From positions 806,001 through 870,000 of the forward strand of contig NZ_CP021642.1 in NCBI RefSeq assembly GCF_003048375.1: a stretch of DNA of 64,000 nucleotides, in the 5' to 3' direction. Origin of the DNA: Campylobacter concisus. GTDB lineage: Bacteria > Campylobacterota > Campylobacteria > Campylobacterales > Campylobacteraceae. Below are positions 27,543 through 36,888 of the stretch, in pieces. The notes beneath the pieces are model-generated. The model saw nothing but the letters and a program-made list of their open reading frames with translations. It did no database searches and was not told the DNA's origin. The position numbers and the translations under genes are program-made. Numbering within the stretch: the first letter of the stretch is position 1; every line of letters begins with the position of its first letter.

Positions 27543-30149
27543 ATGATTTCATCGGTATTTAGAAAGATTTTTGGCACGAAAAACGATAGAGAAGTCAAAA
27601 AATACATAAAACGTGTGGCGCAGATAAACGCGCTAGAGCCTACTTATGAAAAGATGAGCGATGATGAGCTTAAGATCAAATTTAGCGAGTTTAAAGCCCA
27701 AGTCGTCGAAGAAAAAGTCACTTTAGATCAAATTTTAAATGATGTTTTTGCGATCGTTAGAGAGGCTAGCAAAAGGGTGCTTAAGATGCGCCATTTTGAT
27801 GTGCAGCTAATCGGCGGCATGGTACTAAACGAGGGCAGGATCGCTGAGATGAAGACAGGCGAGGGTAAGACCTTGGTTGCGACTTTGCCAGTTATCTTAA
27901 ACGCGATGACCGGTAAGGGCGTGCATGTAGTAACAGTAAATGACTACCTTGCAAAGCGTGACGCGACGCAAATGGGTGAGCTTTATAACTTTTTAGGCTT
28001 AAGCGTAGATGTGATACTAAGCGGCGGATACGATGATGAAGTAAGACAAGCTGCCTATAACGCTGACATAACATACGGCACAAACTCAGAATTTGGCTTT
28101 GACTATCTGCGTGATAATATGAAATTTGAAGCTAGCCAAAAGGTGCAAAGAGGCCATAACTTCGTCATCGTAGACGAGGTCGATAGTATCTTGATAGATG
28201 AGGCTAGAACGCCACTTATCATCTCTGGTCCAACAAACCGCACGCTTGATGGCTATATAAGAGCCGATCAAGTCGCAAAACAGCTTACCAGAGGCACTCC
28301 AGCTGATCCAAACGTGCCAGGCTCAAAGCCAACTGGCGACTTTATAGTAGATGAAAAAAATAGAACGATAATGATCACAGAAGCTGGCATAAGCAAGGCT
28401 GAAAAGCTCTTTGGGGTTGAAAATTTATACAACCTTGAAAATGCCGTGCTAAGCCACCACTTAGATCAAGCTCTAAAGGCGCACAATCTCTTTGAAAAAG
28501 ACGTTCATTATGTTGTAAAAGATGGTGAGGTTGTTATTGTTGATGAATTTACAGGACGTCTAAGCGAGGGCAGGCGCTTTAGTGAGGGACTTCACCAAGC
28601 GCTTGAAGCAAAAGAGGGCGTTAAAATCCAAGAAGAGAGCCAAACGCTAGCTGATACAACCTACCAAAACTACTTTAGGATGTATAAAAAGCTTGCAGGT
28701 ATGACTGGTACGGCTCAAACTGAGGCTACCGAGTTTTCTCAAATTTACAACCTTGATGTCATCTCGATCCCAACAAACGTGCCAGTTAAGAGGATCGATC
28801 AAAACGACCTTATCTATAAAACTCAAAACGAGAAATTTAAAGCTGTCATTGACGAGATCAAAAAAGCTCACGAGAAGGGTCAGCCAGTGCTTGTAGGAAC
28901 TGCAAGTATCGAGCGCAGTGAGGTGCTTCACGAGATGCTTAAAAAAGCTGGCATCCCACACTCTGTGCTAAATGCTAAAAACCACGAAAAAGAGGCCGAG
29001 ATTATCGCACAAGCTGGCGTAAAAGGCGCTGTGACTATCGCTACAAATATGGCTGGACGTGGTGTTGATATCAGGATAAATGACGAGGTGAGAGACCTTG
29101 GCGGCCTATATATTATCGGCACCGAAAGGCACGAAAGTAGAAGGATAGATAATCAGCTCCGTGGCCGTGCTGGACGTCAGGGCGATCCTGGTATGAGTAG
29201 ATTTTATCTAAGCTTAGAGGACAATCTTTTAAGGATTTTTGGTAGCGACCGCATAAAAGCGATCATGGATAGGCTTGGTATCGACGAAGGCGAAAGTATC
29301 GAGAGCCGCATGGTGACAAGAGCTGTTGAAAATGCTCAAAAGAAAGTTGAGAGCTTGCACTTTGAGGCTAGAAAGCACTTGCTTGAGTATGACGACGTGG
29401 CAAATGAGCAAAGAAAGACCATCTATAAATACCGCGACGAACTACTTGATAAAAACTACGATATGAGCGAGAAGATAGCTCAAAACAGAGTTGAATATGC
29501 TACAAATTTACTTGATACGGCTGAAATTTTCCATGGCGGTTTGAAAGATGACTACGATATTAAAAATTTATGCTCTATCATCCTTGCGGACTGCGGCGAA
29601 GAGATCGACGAGAGCGAGCTAAAAGGGCTAGAGTATAATGAACTAGTAGAAAAAATAGCGCAAATTTTAGAGGTTAGATATAACGAAAAAATGAGCGTGC
29701 TAAACGAAGAGCAAAGAAAAGATATAGAGAAAATTTTATACCTTCAAGTGCTTGATAATGCGTGGAGAGAGCATCTTTATCAGATGGATATCCTAAAAAC
29801 TGGCATCGGTCTAAGAGGGTATAATCAAAAAGATCCGCTAGTTGAATATAAAAAAGAGAGCTACAACCTCTTTATGGAGCTAGTTGGCAGACTAAAAACT
29901 GAGAGCGTTAAAACGCTTCAAATCGTTAGATTTAAGAGCCGCGAGGAGCAAGAAGAGCAAGCTAGGATGATGCTAGAAGCTAGTCAAAATGCTGAAAATG
30001 AGCCTCTAAACTACAACAACCAAGGCGAAGATGAAAATTTTACGCCAGAAAAAAAGATACCAAGAAACGCTCCATGCCCTTGCGGAAGCGGTAAAAAATA
30101 TAAAGATTGCCACGGCAAAAGTGGCCCTAAAAAAGGCATATTTGCTTAA
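27543..30149 (+). CDS. secA: preprotein translocase ATPase SecA
   Basis: The motor of the Sec export channel. Walker A is MKTGEGKT (103-110), with [14 protein letters not shown] as the DEAD-like motif, and [10 protein letters not shown] and [13 protein letters not shown] as motifs V and VI. The C-terminus has the zinc-binding [14 protein letters not shown], which binds SecB or phospholipid. At 868 residues the size is normal. It sits between lolA and a LolC/E permease, so Sec export and lipoprotein sorting are encoded side by side. AGGAAGG precedes the start. Confidence 0.98.
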   Translation: MISSVFRKIFGTKNDREVKKYIKRVAQINALEPTYEKMSDDELKIKFSEFKAQVVEEKVTLDQILNDVFAIVREASKRVLKMRHFDVQLIGGMVLNEGRIAEMKTGEGKTLVATLPVILNAMTGKGVHVVTVNDYLAKRDATQMGELYNFLGLSVDVILSGGYDDEVRQAAYNADITYGTNSEFGFDYLRDNMKFEASQKVQRGHNFVIVDEVDSILIDEARTPLIISGPTNRTLDGYIRADQVAKQLTRGTPADPNVPGSKPTGDFIVDEKNRTIMITEAGISKAEKLFGVENLYNLENAVLSHHLDQALKAHNLFEKDVHYVVKDGEVVIVDEFTGRLSEGRRFSEGLHQALEAKEGVKIQEESQTLADTTYQNYFRMYKKLAGMTGTAQTEATEFSQIYNLDVISIPTNVPVKRIDQNDLIYKTQNEKFKAVIDEIKKAHEKGQPVLVGTASIERSEVLHEMLKKAGIPHSVLNAKNHEKEAEIIAQAGVKGAVTIATNMAGRGVDIRINDEVRDLGGLYIIGTERHESRRIDNQLRGRAGRQGDPGMSRFYLSLEDNLLRIFGSDRIKAIMDRLGIDEGESIESRMVTRAVENAQKKVESLHFEARKHLLEYDDVANEQRKTIYKYRDELLDKNYDMSEKIAQNRVEYATNLLDTAEIFHGGLKDDYDIKNLCSIILADCGEEIDESELKGLEYNELVEKIAQILEVRYNEKMSVLNEEQRKDIEKILYLQVLDNAWREHLYQMDILKTGIGLRGYNQKDPLVEYKKESYNLFMELVGRLKTESVKTLQIVRFKSREEQEEQARMMLEASQNAENEPLNYNNQGEDENFTPEKKIPRNAPCPCGSGKKYKDCHGKSGPKKGIFA

Positions 30150-30162
30150 AATTTCTACTTTT

Positions 30163-30186
30163 AAGGCGCCAAAGCGCCTTAATCTT
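30163..30186 (+). terminator. hairpin between secA and the LolC/E gene
   Basis: AAGGCGC and GCGCCTT form a perfect seven-base stem with a CAAA loop, followed by AATCTTTT. It could end or attenuate the secA transcript before the permease gene. Confidence 0.65.
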
Positions 30187-30197
30187 TTAAAGGCTAT

Positions 30198-31400
30198 TTG
30201 ATGACAAGCTTACCAAAGTACCTACTTTTTAAATATTTAAGATTTGATAAAACTCAGCCATTTATCGCTCTAAGTGCCTTGCTCGCCTTTCTTGGTGTTA
30301 GCATTGGTCTTATGGTTTTGATCGTTGCCATGGCTATTATGAACGGATTTGATAAAGAATTTGAGCGCAAACTTTTTACGATGAACTATCCTATAACCGT
30401 TCAAAGCGCCTTTAAAGGATCGATCGATGATGGCTTTGTAGATGAGCTAAAGGCTAAATTTAGCGACCTTAAATTTAGTCCATATATCAGCACGCAGGTC
30501 ATCTACCGCTCGGCAAATGCACTTGAAGGCGGGCTAATTTATGGCGTAAATTTTAAAGATGAAAAGCAGATAAACTCAGTCGTAAACGAAGCTTTAAAAG
30601 ACAAAGAGTTAGAGGGCTTTGAGATACTTGTGGGAAGTGGCATAATGAGTGAGTTTAGACTAAGAGATGATGAAAAACTAACGCTTATCTTTACAAAGGC
30701 TGATCCTGCTGGCTTTTCGCTAACGCCAAAGATGAAGCGCTTTGACATCGGCGGCTCATTTACATCTGGGCTAATCGCTTACGACAAGGCGTTTTCATAT
30801 ACTTCTGTCGAGGCTTTGAGGAAAATTTTGGACTATCCAAAGGGCGTTTATGATGGAATTCACATCTTTTCAAACAAGCCATTTGATGATATAAAAAGGG
30901 TGCGCGAAGGCCTTCCAGCAGGCACGGTTGCCATTGGCTGGTGGGAGCAAAATGGCAACTTTTTCTCAGCTCTCGCACTTGAAAAAAGAGCACTTTTTAT
31001 AGTTTTGATGCTCATTATCCTTGTGGCGTCGCTAAATATCATAAGCTCGCTACTAATGACCGTGATGAACCGCAGGCAGGAGATCGCCTTGCTTCTAGCA
31101 CTTGGAGCTAGCAAAGGCGAGATAAAAAGAAGCTTCTTTTATCAAGGGCTAGTAATAGGTGGAGGCGGCATCATATTTGGCTTAGTGCTTGGTTTTTTGG
31201 GGCTATTTTTACTTGGAAATTTCAACATCATAGACCTGCCAGCTGACGTTTATGGCTCAAGCAAACTACCACTTGAACTCTCAACCATCGATCTTGTGCT
31301 GATCGTAGTTGGGGCTGTGTTTATCGTGGCTATCTCGTCTTACTATCCAGCTAAAAAAGCCACAGAGGTAAATGTCCTTCAAACTTTAAGAAATGAGTAA
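30198..31400 (+). CDS. LolC/LolE-family lipoprotein-releasing ABC permease
   Basis: A 400-residue ABC permease of the LolC/E (FtsX/MacB) type. A membrane helix near 23-48 is followed by a large periplasmic domain of about 220 residues. Three helices follow from about residue 270, including VMNRRQEIALLLALGAS, the coupling-helix signature of this family. It extracts lipoproteins from the inner membrane and passes them to LolA. Campylobacter probably uses one such permease as a homodimer (LolF-like), but this window does not show the lolD gene. Confidence 0.88.
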   Translation: MMTSLPKYLLFKYLRFDKTQPFIALSALLAFLGVSIGLMVLIVAMAIMNGFDKEFERKLFTMNYPITVQSAFKGSIDDGFVDELKAKFSDLKFSPYISTQVIYRSANALEGGLIYGVNFKDEKQINSVVNEALKDKELEGFEILVGSGIMSEFRLRDDEKLTLIFTKADPAGFSLTPKMKRFDIGGSFTSGLIAYDKAFSYTSVEALRKILDYPKGVYDGIHIFSNKPFDDIKRVREGLPAGTVAIGWWEQNGNFFSALALEKRALFIVLMLIILVASLNIISSLLMTVMNRRQEIALLLALGASKGEIKRSFFYQGLVIGGGGIIFGLVLGFLGLFLLGNFNIIDLPADVYGSSKLPLELSTIDLVLIVVGAVFIVAISSYYPAKKATEVNVLQTLRNE

Positions 31401-31430
31401 AAGCCTGGCAAAACTAGGCTTTAAATTTGA
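31400..31430 (+). terminator. hairpin after the LolC/E gene
   Basis: AAAGCCT and AGGCTTT form a perfect seven-base stem overlapping the stop codon, followed by a T-rich tract. Confidence 0.6.
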
Positions 31431-31439
31431 TTTTTAAAA

Positions 31440-31467
31440 GCATATTATTTTCTAATATGCTTTTTTT
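31440..31467. terminator. bidirectional intrinsic terminator
   Basis: GCATATTA and TAATATGC form a perfect eight-base stem with a five-base loop. AAAA lies upstream and seven T residues lie downstream, so the hairpin reads as a terminator from either side. It separates the LolC/E gene from the convergent kefB operon. Confidence 0.8.
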
Positions 31468-31550
31468 AATTTGCAATAAATTCTATTTTTATCTTTTAAT
31501 AGCTCATCAATTTTTAATTCTTTGCCATTTATATCTAAATGATACTGTGG
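31452..31550 (-). pseudogene. possible 3' remnant of a lost gene
   Basis: On the minus strand a 33-codon stretch is open without a start codon. It reads like real protein: YHLDINGKELKIDELLKD and then KNRIYCKLKKAY before TAG. A TAG closes the frame just upstream. The stop lies in the arm of the terminator at 31440-31467, as expected for the tail of a gene. I do not recognise the family, and an AT-rich chance frame remains possible. Confidence 0.3.
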
Positions 31551-31650
31551 CTAGACAAATTTTTAGCTTCTTATTGTCTCTATTGTTTCTTATATAATCA
31601 AATTATTTAAACGAACTTAACAAAAATCGTGTTTTAAGAAGCTAAATCTA

Positions 31651-33276
31651 CTACGCTCTTACGTCGTGGTCGATCTTGCATTGAAGGGCTTCATGAACAA
31701 GGGTTTTTGCCATGACGCGCTCCTCGCTTATTAGGTGGAAATTTGCACCTAGCTCGCCAAAGATATCTTTGTTGCCCTCGCCATTTGCTTTGATGATCGT
31801 TTGGATATTTGCTCCGTAGTCTTTGATCTTTTGCGCGATCAGCTCAACTCTTTGCTCATTATTTACAGTTATGATGACAGCGGCTGCGTCGTCTAGGCAG
31901 GCATTTTCAAGGGTGTTGCTTTGAAGCACGTTTCCTAAAAATACATTTTCCCCGCGGCTCCTACCAAGCTCGACTAGGCTGATGTCGTTATCAAGCACGA
32001 TGTATAAAAGCTTTGTCTCTTTTAGCCTTAAAACGACCTCTTGACCGAGCCTATCATAGCCAAAGACCACGATGTGATTTTTTAGTTTTTGTGGCTTTAA
32101 GGTCTCGTTTGACTCAACTACCACCTCACGCTCTACAAGATCAGCTAAGACATCAAGCTTTTTAAGTATAAAAGGTGTTGCAAACATCGATATAACAGAG
32201 GCTGCGATGAAAATTTGAGCTGTTTGGATATCAAGTAAATTTCTAGTAGTCATCAGCCCAAAGACAGCCAGTGCAAATTCGCCGATCTGACAGACGCTAA
32301 GCGCGGTCTTAGCAGCGACCCTGCGTTTTAAGTAGATATTTAAAACGGCAAAAACGACGATGGCTTTTACGACCATTATGCTAAAGACTAAACCTAGAAC
32401 TAGCCAGATATTTGAGAGCACGACTACAAAATTTATCTGCATGCCAACGGTTATGAAAAACAGTCCAAGAAGCAGATCTCTAAAAGGTATGAGATCGACC
32501 TCGATCTGGTGCTTATATTGAGTCTCTGCCATCATCATACCAGCTAAGAATGCACCAAGAGAGTATGAAAAGCCAAAGAAGTGAGCTAGCGTGCTAGCAC
32601 CAACGACCAAAAAGAGGATCGTTGCGATAAAGACCTCTTGAGAGTTTGTCTGAACGACTTTGTAAAATATCCAGTTGATGACGTATTTGCCGAGCAAAAA
32701 TAGCACAACGATAAGGATAACCGCACTCGTAAATGTCTTTAGCAAAAGCTCATTTATCGAGGCATCTTGCGAGCTAAACATATCTATCATAAGCAAGATC
32801 GGGATAACGGCGATATCTTGAAATAGCAAAATTCCAAGCGCCTTTCTACCATAAATTTTACTCACATCGCCATTGTCATTTAGTGTTTTTAGCACGATCG
32901 CAGTTGATGATAGAGCAAAGGCAAGACCTGCGATAAGCGCTGTCTCGTCCTTTAGATGAAGCGCGTAGTAAAGCATCACGCCCATCACAAAGCCGCTTAA
33001 ACAAACTTGCAGACCGCCATTTAGAAAGACCTCTTTTTTCATGCTCATCAGGTGCTTAAAACTAAACTCAAGTCCGATCGTAAACATCAAAAATGCGATA
33101 CCAAATTCAGCTATATGAGAAATTTCATCGTTGCTTTTTAGGTTGAAAAACTCAGATATAAGCGTGCCGGTTACGATGTAACCGATGATGGTTGGTATCT
33201 GAAATTTCTTAAATATGACATTTAGTGCGACTGAGATCGCAGCGACAAGCAAGAAGCCTTCTAAAATTTGTTCCAT
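31651..33276 (-). CDS. kefB: KefB-type cation/proton antiporter with RCK domain
   Basis: A 541-residue CPA2 antiporter. About 12 membrane helices cover residues 1-380, with GLAFALSSTAIVLKTL as the core exchange region. A TrkA-N (RCK) domain follows from about 395, where HIVVFGYDRLGQEVV is the dinucleotide-binding loop. Such proteins exchange potassium for protons under control of nucleotides or glutathione adducts. The start follows hspR by three bases, so expression probably responds to the HspR-controlled heat-shock promoter. Confidence 0.9.
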   Translation of the reverse strand: MEQILEGFLLVAAISVALNVIFKKFQIPTIIGYIVTGTLISEFFNLKSNDEISHIAEFGIAFLMFTIGLEFSFKHLMSMKKEVFLNGGLQVCLSGFVMGVMLYYALHLKDETALIAGLAFALSSTAIVLKTLNDNGDVSKIYGRKALGILLFQDIAVIPILLMIDMFSSQDASINELLLKTFTSAVILIVVLFLLGKYVINWIFYKVVQTNSQEVFIATILFLVVGASTLAHFFGFSYSLGAFLAGMMMAETQYKHQIEVDLIPFRDLLLGLFFITVGMQINFVVVLSNIWLVLGLVFSIMVVKAIVVFAVLNIYLKRRVAAKTALSVCQIGEFALAVFGLMTTRNLLDIQTAQIFIAASVISMFATPFILKKLDVLADLVEREVVVESNETLKPQKLKNHIVVFGYDRLGQEVVLRLKETKLLYIVLDNDISLVELGRSRGENVFLGNVLQSNTLENACLDDAAAVIITVNNEQRVELIAQKIKDYGANIQTIIKANGEGNKDIFGELGANFHLISEERVMAKTLVHEALQCKIDHDVRA

Positions 33277-33279
33277 ATA

Positions 33280-33654
33280 TTATTTTTTGCCTTCGTAAAA
33301 TACAAGATCAAAGCTACTTTTTCTCTTCACAAGCGATCTTTTGGTGCTAGTTTGACTGGTAGCTTCGTGTAATTTTTTATTTAAATCATCAATAGTTGAT
33401 TCTAAATCGTCAATTTTCTCTTTTAGCTGAAGTATCACATCAACACCTGCTAAATTTACGCCAAGCTCACGGGTTAAATTTAGTATAGTTTTTACACGAT
33501 CAACGTCTTTTTGTGAGTAGAGCCTCATCTTGCCATCTGTTCTTGAGGGTTCAACTAGTCCTTCTCTTTCGTATTGTCTTAAAGTTTGTGGATGTATGCT
33601 TAAAACCTTTGCTACAACGCTTATTAAAAAAAGTGGTTCTTCGTAATTTTGCAT
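33280..33654 (-). CDS. hspR: MerR-family heat-shock repressor HspR
   Basis: A 124-residue MerR-type regulator. The winged helix-turn-helix is at about 17-50 (HPQTLRQYEREGLVEPSRTD), followed by RLYSQKDVDRVKTILNL and a coiled coil (VILQLKEKIDDLESTIDDL). HspR represses chaperone genes by binding HAIR sites, and DnaK can act as co-repressor. It lies between cbpA and kefB with short gaps. A HAIR-like site is present upstream of cbpA, consistent with self-regulation. Confidence 0.93.
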   Translation of the reverse strand: MQNYEEPLFLISVVAKVLSIHPQTLRQYEREGLVEPSRTDGKMRLYSQKDVDRVKTILNLTRELGVNLAGVDVILQLKEKIDDLESTIDDLNKKLHEATSQTSTKRSLVKRKSSFDLVFYEGKK

Positions 33655-33657
33655 TTT

Positions 33658-34554
33658 TTACTCCGGTAATTTTTCTTTTAACTCTTTTACTAAGCCCTCG
33701 TCAAGCTCACTGATATTTGGAAGTTTTACCCTAGCTTTTAAGTAAAGATCGCCAAAAATTCCACTCTTTCTGTTTTGCACGCCGTATCCTTTCAAGCGGA
33801 TCTTCGTGCCTGTTTTTGAGTTCTCAGCGATTTTGATGGTTACATCTTTTTTATATGTATGCACATTTATCTTGCCGCCAAAGAGCATAGTTTTTAGTGG
33901 AATTTCTACATCTTTATAAAGATCATCTCCGACTCTTTCATACTCGTCGCTTGGCTCAACGCTAATGGCAAGTATAAGATCGCCAGTTTGACCGCCAGCA
34001 CTCTTGCCTTTGCCTTTTATGCGAAGTTTTTCGCCGCCTTCTATGCCGCTTGGGATCTTTATCTTTATGCTTTCTCCATTAAAATTTATCTTGTGTTCGC
34101 CGCCAGTTACAGCCACGTCAAATGGTATAGAAATTTTGGCATTTACGTCTAGATCAGCTCCGCCAAAGCCAAATCCGCCTCCACCAAAGCCTTCAAATCC
34201 TTCAAAACCTCCGCCAAAGCCACCGCTAAATTTAGCGCCGCCCCCACCAAATCCGCCTGAGAAGATATTTTTCAAGATATCGTTTAGATCGCCCATATCG
34301 GCTGAACCTCTGGCAAAGTCGTGGAAATTTTGACCGCCAAACATATTATCGCCATATTGATCATACTGGGCACGTTTTTTCTCGTCACTTAAAATTTCAT
34401 AAGCAGCGTTTATCTCTTTAAATTTATCCTCTGCTCCAGGGTCTTTGTTGATGTCTGGGTGGTACTTTCTAGCAAGTTTTCTATAAGCTTTTTTTATCTC
34501 GTCGCTTGATGCGCCTTTTGAAACTCCTAAAGTTTCATATAAGCTTTCGCTCAT
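33658..34554 (-). CDS. cbpA: CbpA-type J-domain co-chaperone
   Basis: A 298-residue DnaJ relative of the CbpA class. The N-terminal J domain has HPD in [11 protein letters not shown] glycine/phenylalanine-rich linker (about 85-130) is followed by two C-terminal substrate-binding domains. The zinc-finger CxxCxGxG repeats of DnaJ are missing, which separates CbpA from DnaJ. It is the first gene of the cbpA-hspR-kefB operon, and its promoter overlaps the HAIR-like operator. Confidence 0.92.
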   Translation of the reverse strand: MSESLYETLGVSKGASSDEIKKAYRKLARKYHPDINKDPGAEDKFKEINAAYEILSDEKKRAQYDQYGDNMFGGQNFHDFARGSADMGDLNDILKNIFSGGFGGGGAKFSGGFGGGFEGFEGFGGGGFGFGGADLDVNAKISIPFDVAVTGGEHKINFNGESIKIKIPSGIEGGEKLRIKGKGKSAGGQTGDLILAISVEPSDEYERVGDDLYKDVEIPLKTMLFGGKINVHTYKKDVTIKIAENSKTGTKIRLKGYGVQNRKSGIFGDLYLKARVKLPNISELDEGLVKELKEKLPE

Positions 34555-34581
34555 ATATTCTCCTTATGTTTTTTGACACGG

Positions 34582-34587
34582 ATTATA
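34582..34587 (-). promoter_or_regulatory. -10 box of the cbpA-hspR-kefB operon
   Basis: On the minus strand a perfect TATAAT lies 27 bases before the cbpA start. The HAIR-like operator begins eight bases further upstream, where it would block polymerase. Confidence 0.7.
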
Positions 34588-34595
34588 TCACAAAA

Positions 34596-34616
34596 CTTTA
34601 GTCTATGCAAGTCAAG
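34596..34616 (-). promoter_or_regulatory. HAIR-like HspR operator
   Basis: Read on the minus strand, the site is CTTGACT, seven bases, ACTAAAG. The HspR consensus (HAIR) is CTTGAGT-N7-ACTCAAG, so each half differs at one base and the spacing is exact. It lies directly upstream of the -10 box of the operon that encodes HspR, and in the intergenic region shared with htrA. Confidence 0.8.
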
Positions 34617-34673
34617 TTTATTTTTATTTACAAAGGAGAAAAAAGCGTTAAGATTTTATTTTTAAGCTCTATT

Positions 34674-34679
34674 TATAAT
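34674..34679 (+). promoter_or_regulatory. TATAAT -10 box of htrA
   Basis: A perfect TATAAT lies 30 bases before the htrA start, and AAAGGA lies between. The HAIR-like site is 57 bases further upstream, probably too far to act directly on this promoter. Confidence 0.6.
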
Positions 34680-34709
34680 TTCAAGACATTTTCAATTTAA
34701 AGGAAAAAA

Positions 34710-36113
34710 ATGAAAAAATTTATGCTAATTTCATTAGCGGCGGCTTCTTTGCTAATGGGAGCTGATATTAAATTTAACGAAGCAAACCAAGATGTAACTA
34801 GAGTTTCGCCGTTAAGTGATAAAAATAGTGTACTTTCATACTATGACTCTATCGCTCAGGCAAAACTTTCAGTTGTAAATATCTCAACTACAAAAACAGT
34901 AAGCAACGCAGGCATCGAACAGATGTTTAATGACCCGTTTTTTAATGAATTTTTTGGATTTAACTTTGCAAAACCAAAAGAGAAAGAAAAGACAACCTCT
35001 CTTGGCTCTGGCGTCATCATCTCAAATGACGGCTACATCGTTACAAACAACCACGTCATCGAAGATAGCGACCAGATCGTTGTTACCTTGGCAAAGGGTG
35101 GCAAGGAGTATAAAGCAAAGCTAATAGGTAGCGATCCAAAGACCGATCTAGCCGTTATAAAGATAGAGGCAAATGGGCTAAATGCGATCACATTTGCCGA
35201 CTCATCAAAGCTGCTTGATGCGGACGTAGTCTTTGCCATAGGCAATCCATTTGGCGTAGGCGAGAGCATCACTCAAGGCATCGTTTCAGGGCTAAATAAA
35301 GATGATATCGGACTTAATCAATATGAAAATTTCATCCAAACAGACGCCTCTATAAACCCTGGCAACTCAGGTGGCGCTTTGGTTGATAGCAGGGGCTATT
35401 TAGTTGGTATAAACTCAGCCATACTTTCAAGAAGTGGTGGCAACAACGGCATTGGCTTTGCTATACCATCAAATATGGTAAAAGATATCGCTAAAAAGCT
35501 GATAACTGACGGTAAGATCGAGCGTGGTTTTATCGGCGTTACGATCGCAAATTTAACTGATGAGCAAAAAGAGCTTTACACAAATAAAGAAGGCGCTTTA
35601 ATAAGCGGCGTAGAGCAGGGCATGCCAGCAGATGAAGCAGGGCTAAAAAGAGGCGACTTGGTTATTTCAGCAAACGGCAAAGCTATCAAAAACGCAAATG
35701 ATCTTAAAAATTTCATCGGCTCACTAACTCCAAATAGCAGCGTTGATATAACTTACGAGCGATCAAATAAAGTGATGAATACAAAAATCAAGCTTGTAAA
35801 TATGGATCACAACGCAAAAGATGCGACAAAAAGCGTCATCATCGAAGGTCTTAGCGTTAGTAATCTAAGCGATGAGATAAGATTTAAATATAAGATCAGC
35901 CCAGACACTCAAGGTGTGCTTGTAACTGACGTAAAATCTGGCTCAAAGGCTGAAGACTTTGGCTTTGAAAGAGGTGATGTGATCGTTCAAGTTGGCGAAG
36001 AGAGCATAAAAGATCTTCAAACTTTTGCAAGCACTGTCAAAAACGCAAAAGGTAAAAAGACGCTAGTGTGGATAAACCGCGGTGGCATCATGCAAGGTCT
36101 TGTTATAAAATAA
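34710..36113 (+). CDS. htrA: periplasmic serine protease/chaperone HtrA
   Basis: A 467-residue DegP-type protease and chaperone. The signal peptide is MKKFMLISLAAASLLMGA. The catalytic triad is His115 (NNHVIEDS), Asp146 (PKTDLAVI) and Ser220 (NPGNSGGAL). Two PDZ domains occupy roughly 275-365 and 380-467. In C. jejuni and Helicobacter, secreted HtrA cuts E-cadherin and helps bacteria cross the epithelium. The cprRS-type pair follows directly, and CprRS is known to influence htrA expression in C. jejuni. Confidence 0.96.
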   Translation: MKKFMLISLAAASLLMGADIKFNEANQDVTRVSPLSDKNSVLSYYDSIAQAKLSVVNISTTKTVSNAGIEQMFNDPFFNEFFGFNFAKPKEKEKTTSLGSGVIISNDGYIVTNNHVIEDSDQIVVTLAKGGKEYKAKLIGSDPKTDLAVIKIEANGLNAITFADSSKLLDADVVFAIGNPFGVGESITQGIVSGLNKDDIGLNQYENFIQTDASINPGNSGGALVDSRGYLVGINSAILSRSGGNNGIGFAIPSNMVKDIAKKLITDGKIERGFIGVTIANLTDEQKELYTNKEGALISGVEQGMPADEAGLKRGDLVISANGKAIKNANDLKNFIGSLTPNSSVDITYERSNKVMNTKIKLVNMDHNAKDATKSVIIEGLSVSNLSDEIRFKYKISPDTQGVLVTDVKSGSKAEDFGFERGDVIVQVGEESIKDLQTFASTVKNAKGKKTLVWINRGGIMQGLVIK

Positions 36114-36117
36114 CCAC

Positions 36118-36150
36118 TTAAGAGCTGAAATTTCAGCTCTTAACTCTTTT
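36118..36150 (+). terminator. perfect palindrome and terminator after htrA
   Basis: A 26-base uninterrupted palindrome built from TTAAGAGCTGAAA and its complement lies five bases after the htrA stop, followed by a T-rich tract. It most likely ends the htrA transcript before the cprR promoter. Confidence 0.7.
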
Positions 36151-36173
36151 AAATTTTTAAAACCTTTATCTGC

Positions 36174-36179
36174 TATAAT
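36174..36179 (+). promoter_or_regulatory. TATAAT -10 box of cprRS
   Basis: A perfect TATAAT lies 31 bases before the response regulator start, with AGGAAAG as the ribosome binding site. Confidence 0.6.
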
Positions 36180-36210
36180 CCTTAAAAATAAATTTACATC
36201 AGGAAAGATC

Positions 36211-36888
36211 ATGACTAGAATTTTAATGATAGAAGATGATATGGAGCTTGCTGAAATTTTAACCGAATACCTAGAAAACTACGATATCAAAGTAACGACG
36301 GCTGAAGAGCCATATATCGGACTATCTACCTTAAATACGAGCGAATTTGACCTAGTTATCCTTGATCTTACGCTCCCTGGCATGGACGGACTAGAGGTTT
36401 GCAAAGAGATAAGAAAAAAGCACAACATCCCTATAATCATCTCAAGCGCAAGGCACGATATAACGGACAAAGTAAATGCCCTAGATAACGGCGCGGATGA
36501 TTATTTGCCAAAGCCTTATGACCCACAAGAGCTTCTTGCTCGCATCAAAAGTCATCTAAGAAGGCAGAGTATTGCCCCTGCAAATGAGGCAAGAAATTTA
36601 AACAAAGACTTGGTACTAAAAGAATTTGAGCGAGAAATTTTATTTAAAGGCAGTGTCTTAAATTTAACCGCAGCGGAGTATGACATCTTAAAATATCTGC
36701 TTCAAAAAGAGGGTGGGGCGGTCACTAGAGAGGAGCTCATCTACAACTGCGAGAGCATAAATGAAGATAGCTCAAACAAAAGTATCGACGTCATCATCGG
36801 TAGAATTCGCCAAAAACTAAATGAAAATCCAAAAGAGCCAAAATACATCCACGCGATCCGCGGCATCGGCTACAAGTTGGTTCTTTGA
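36211..36888 (+). CDS. cprR: OmpR-family response regulator, CprR-like
   Basis: A 225-residue regulator. The receiver domain has the acidic pocket EDD (8-10), the phospho-acceptor Asp52 (LDLTLPGMDG) and the conserved lysine in YLPKPYD. The C-terminal winged helix contains LTAAEYDILKYLLQ and VDVIIGRIRQKL. In C. jejuni the regulator adjacent to htrA, CprR, is essential and controls envelope and biofilm traits. The assignment rests on this position and the partner kinase. The kinase start overlaps its stop by one base. Confidence 0.85.
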   Translation: MTRILMIEDDMELAEILTEYLENYDIKVTTAEEPYIGLSTLNTSEFDLVILDLTLPGMDGLEVCKEIRKKHNIPIIISSARHDITDKVNALDNGADDYLPKPYDPQELLARIKSHLRRQSIAPANEARNLNKDLVLKEFEREILFKGSVLNLTAAEYDILKYLLQKEGGAVTREELIYNCESINEDSSNKSIDVIIGRIRQKLNENPKEPKYIHAIRGIGYKLVL

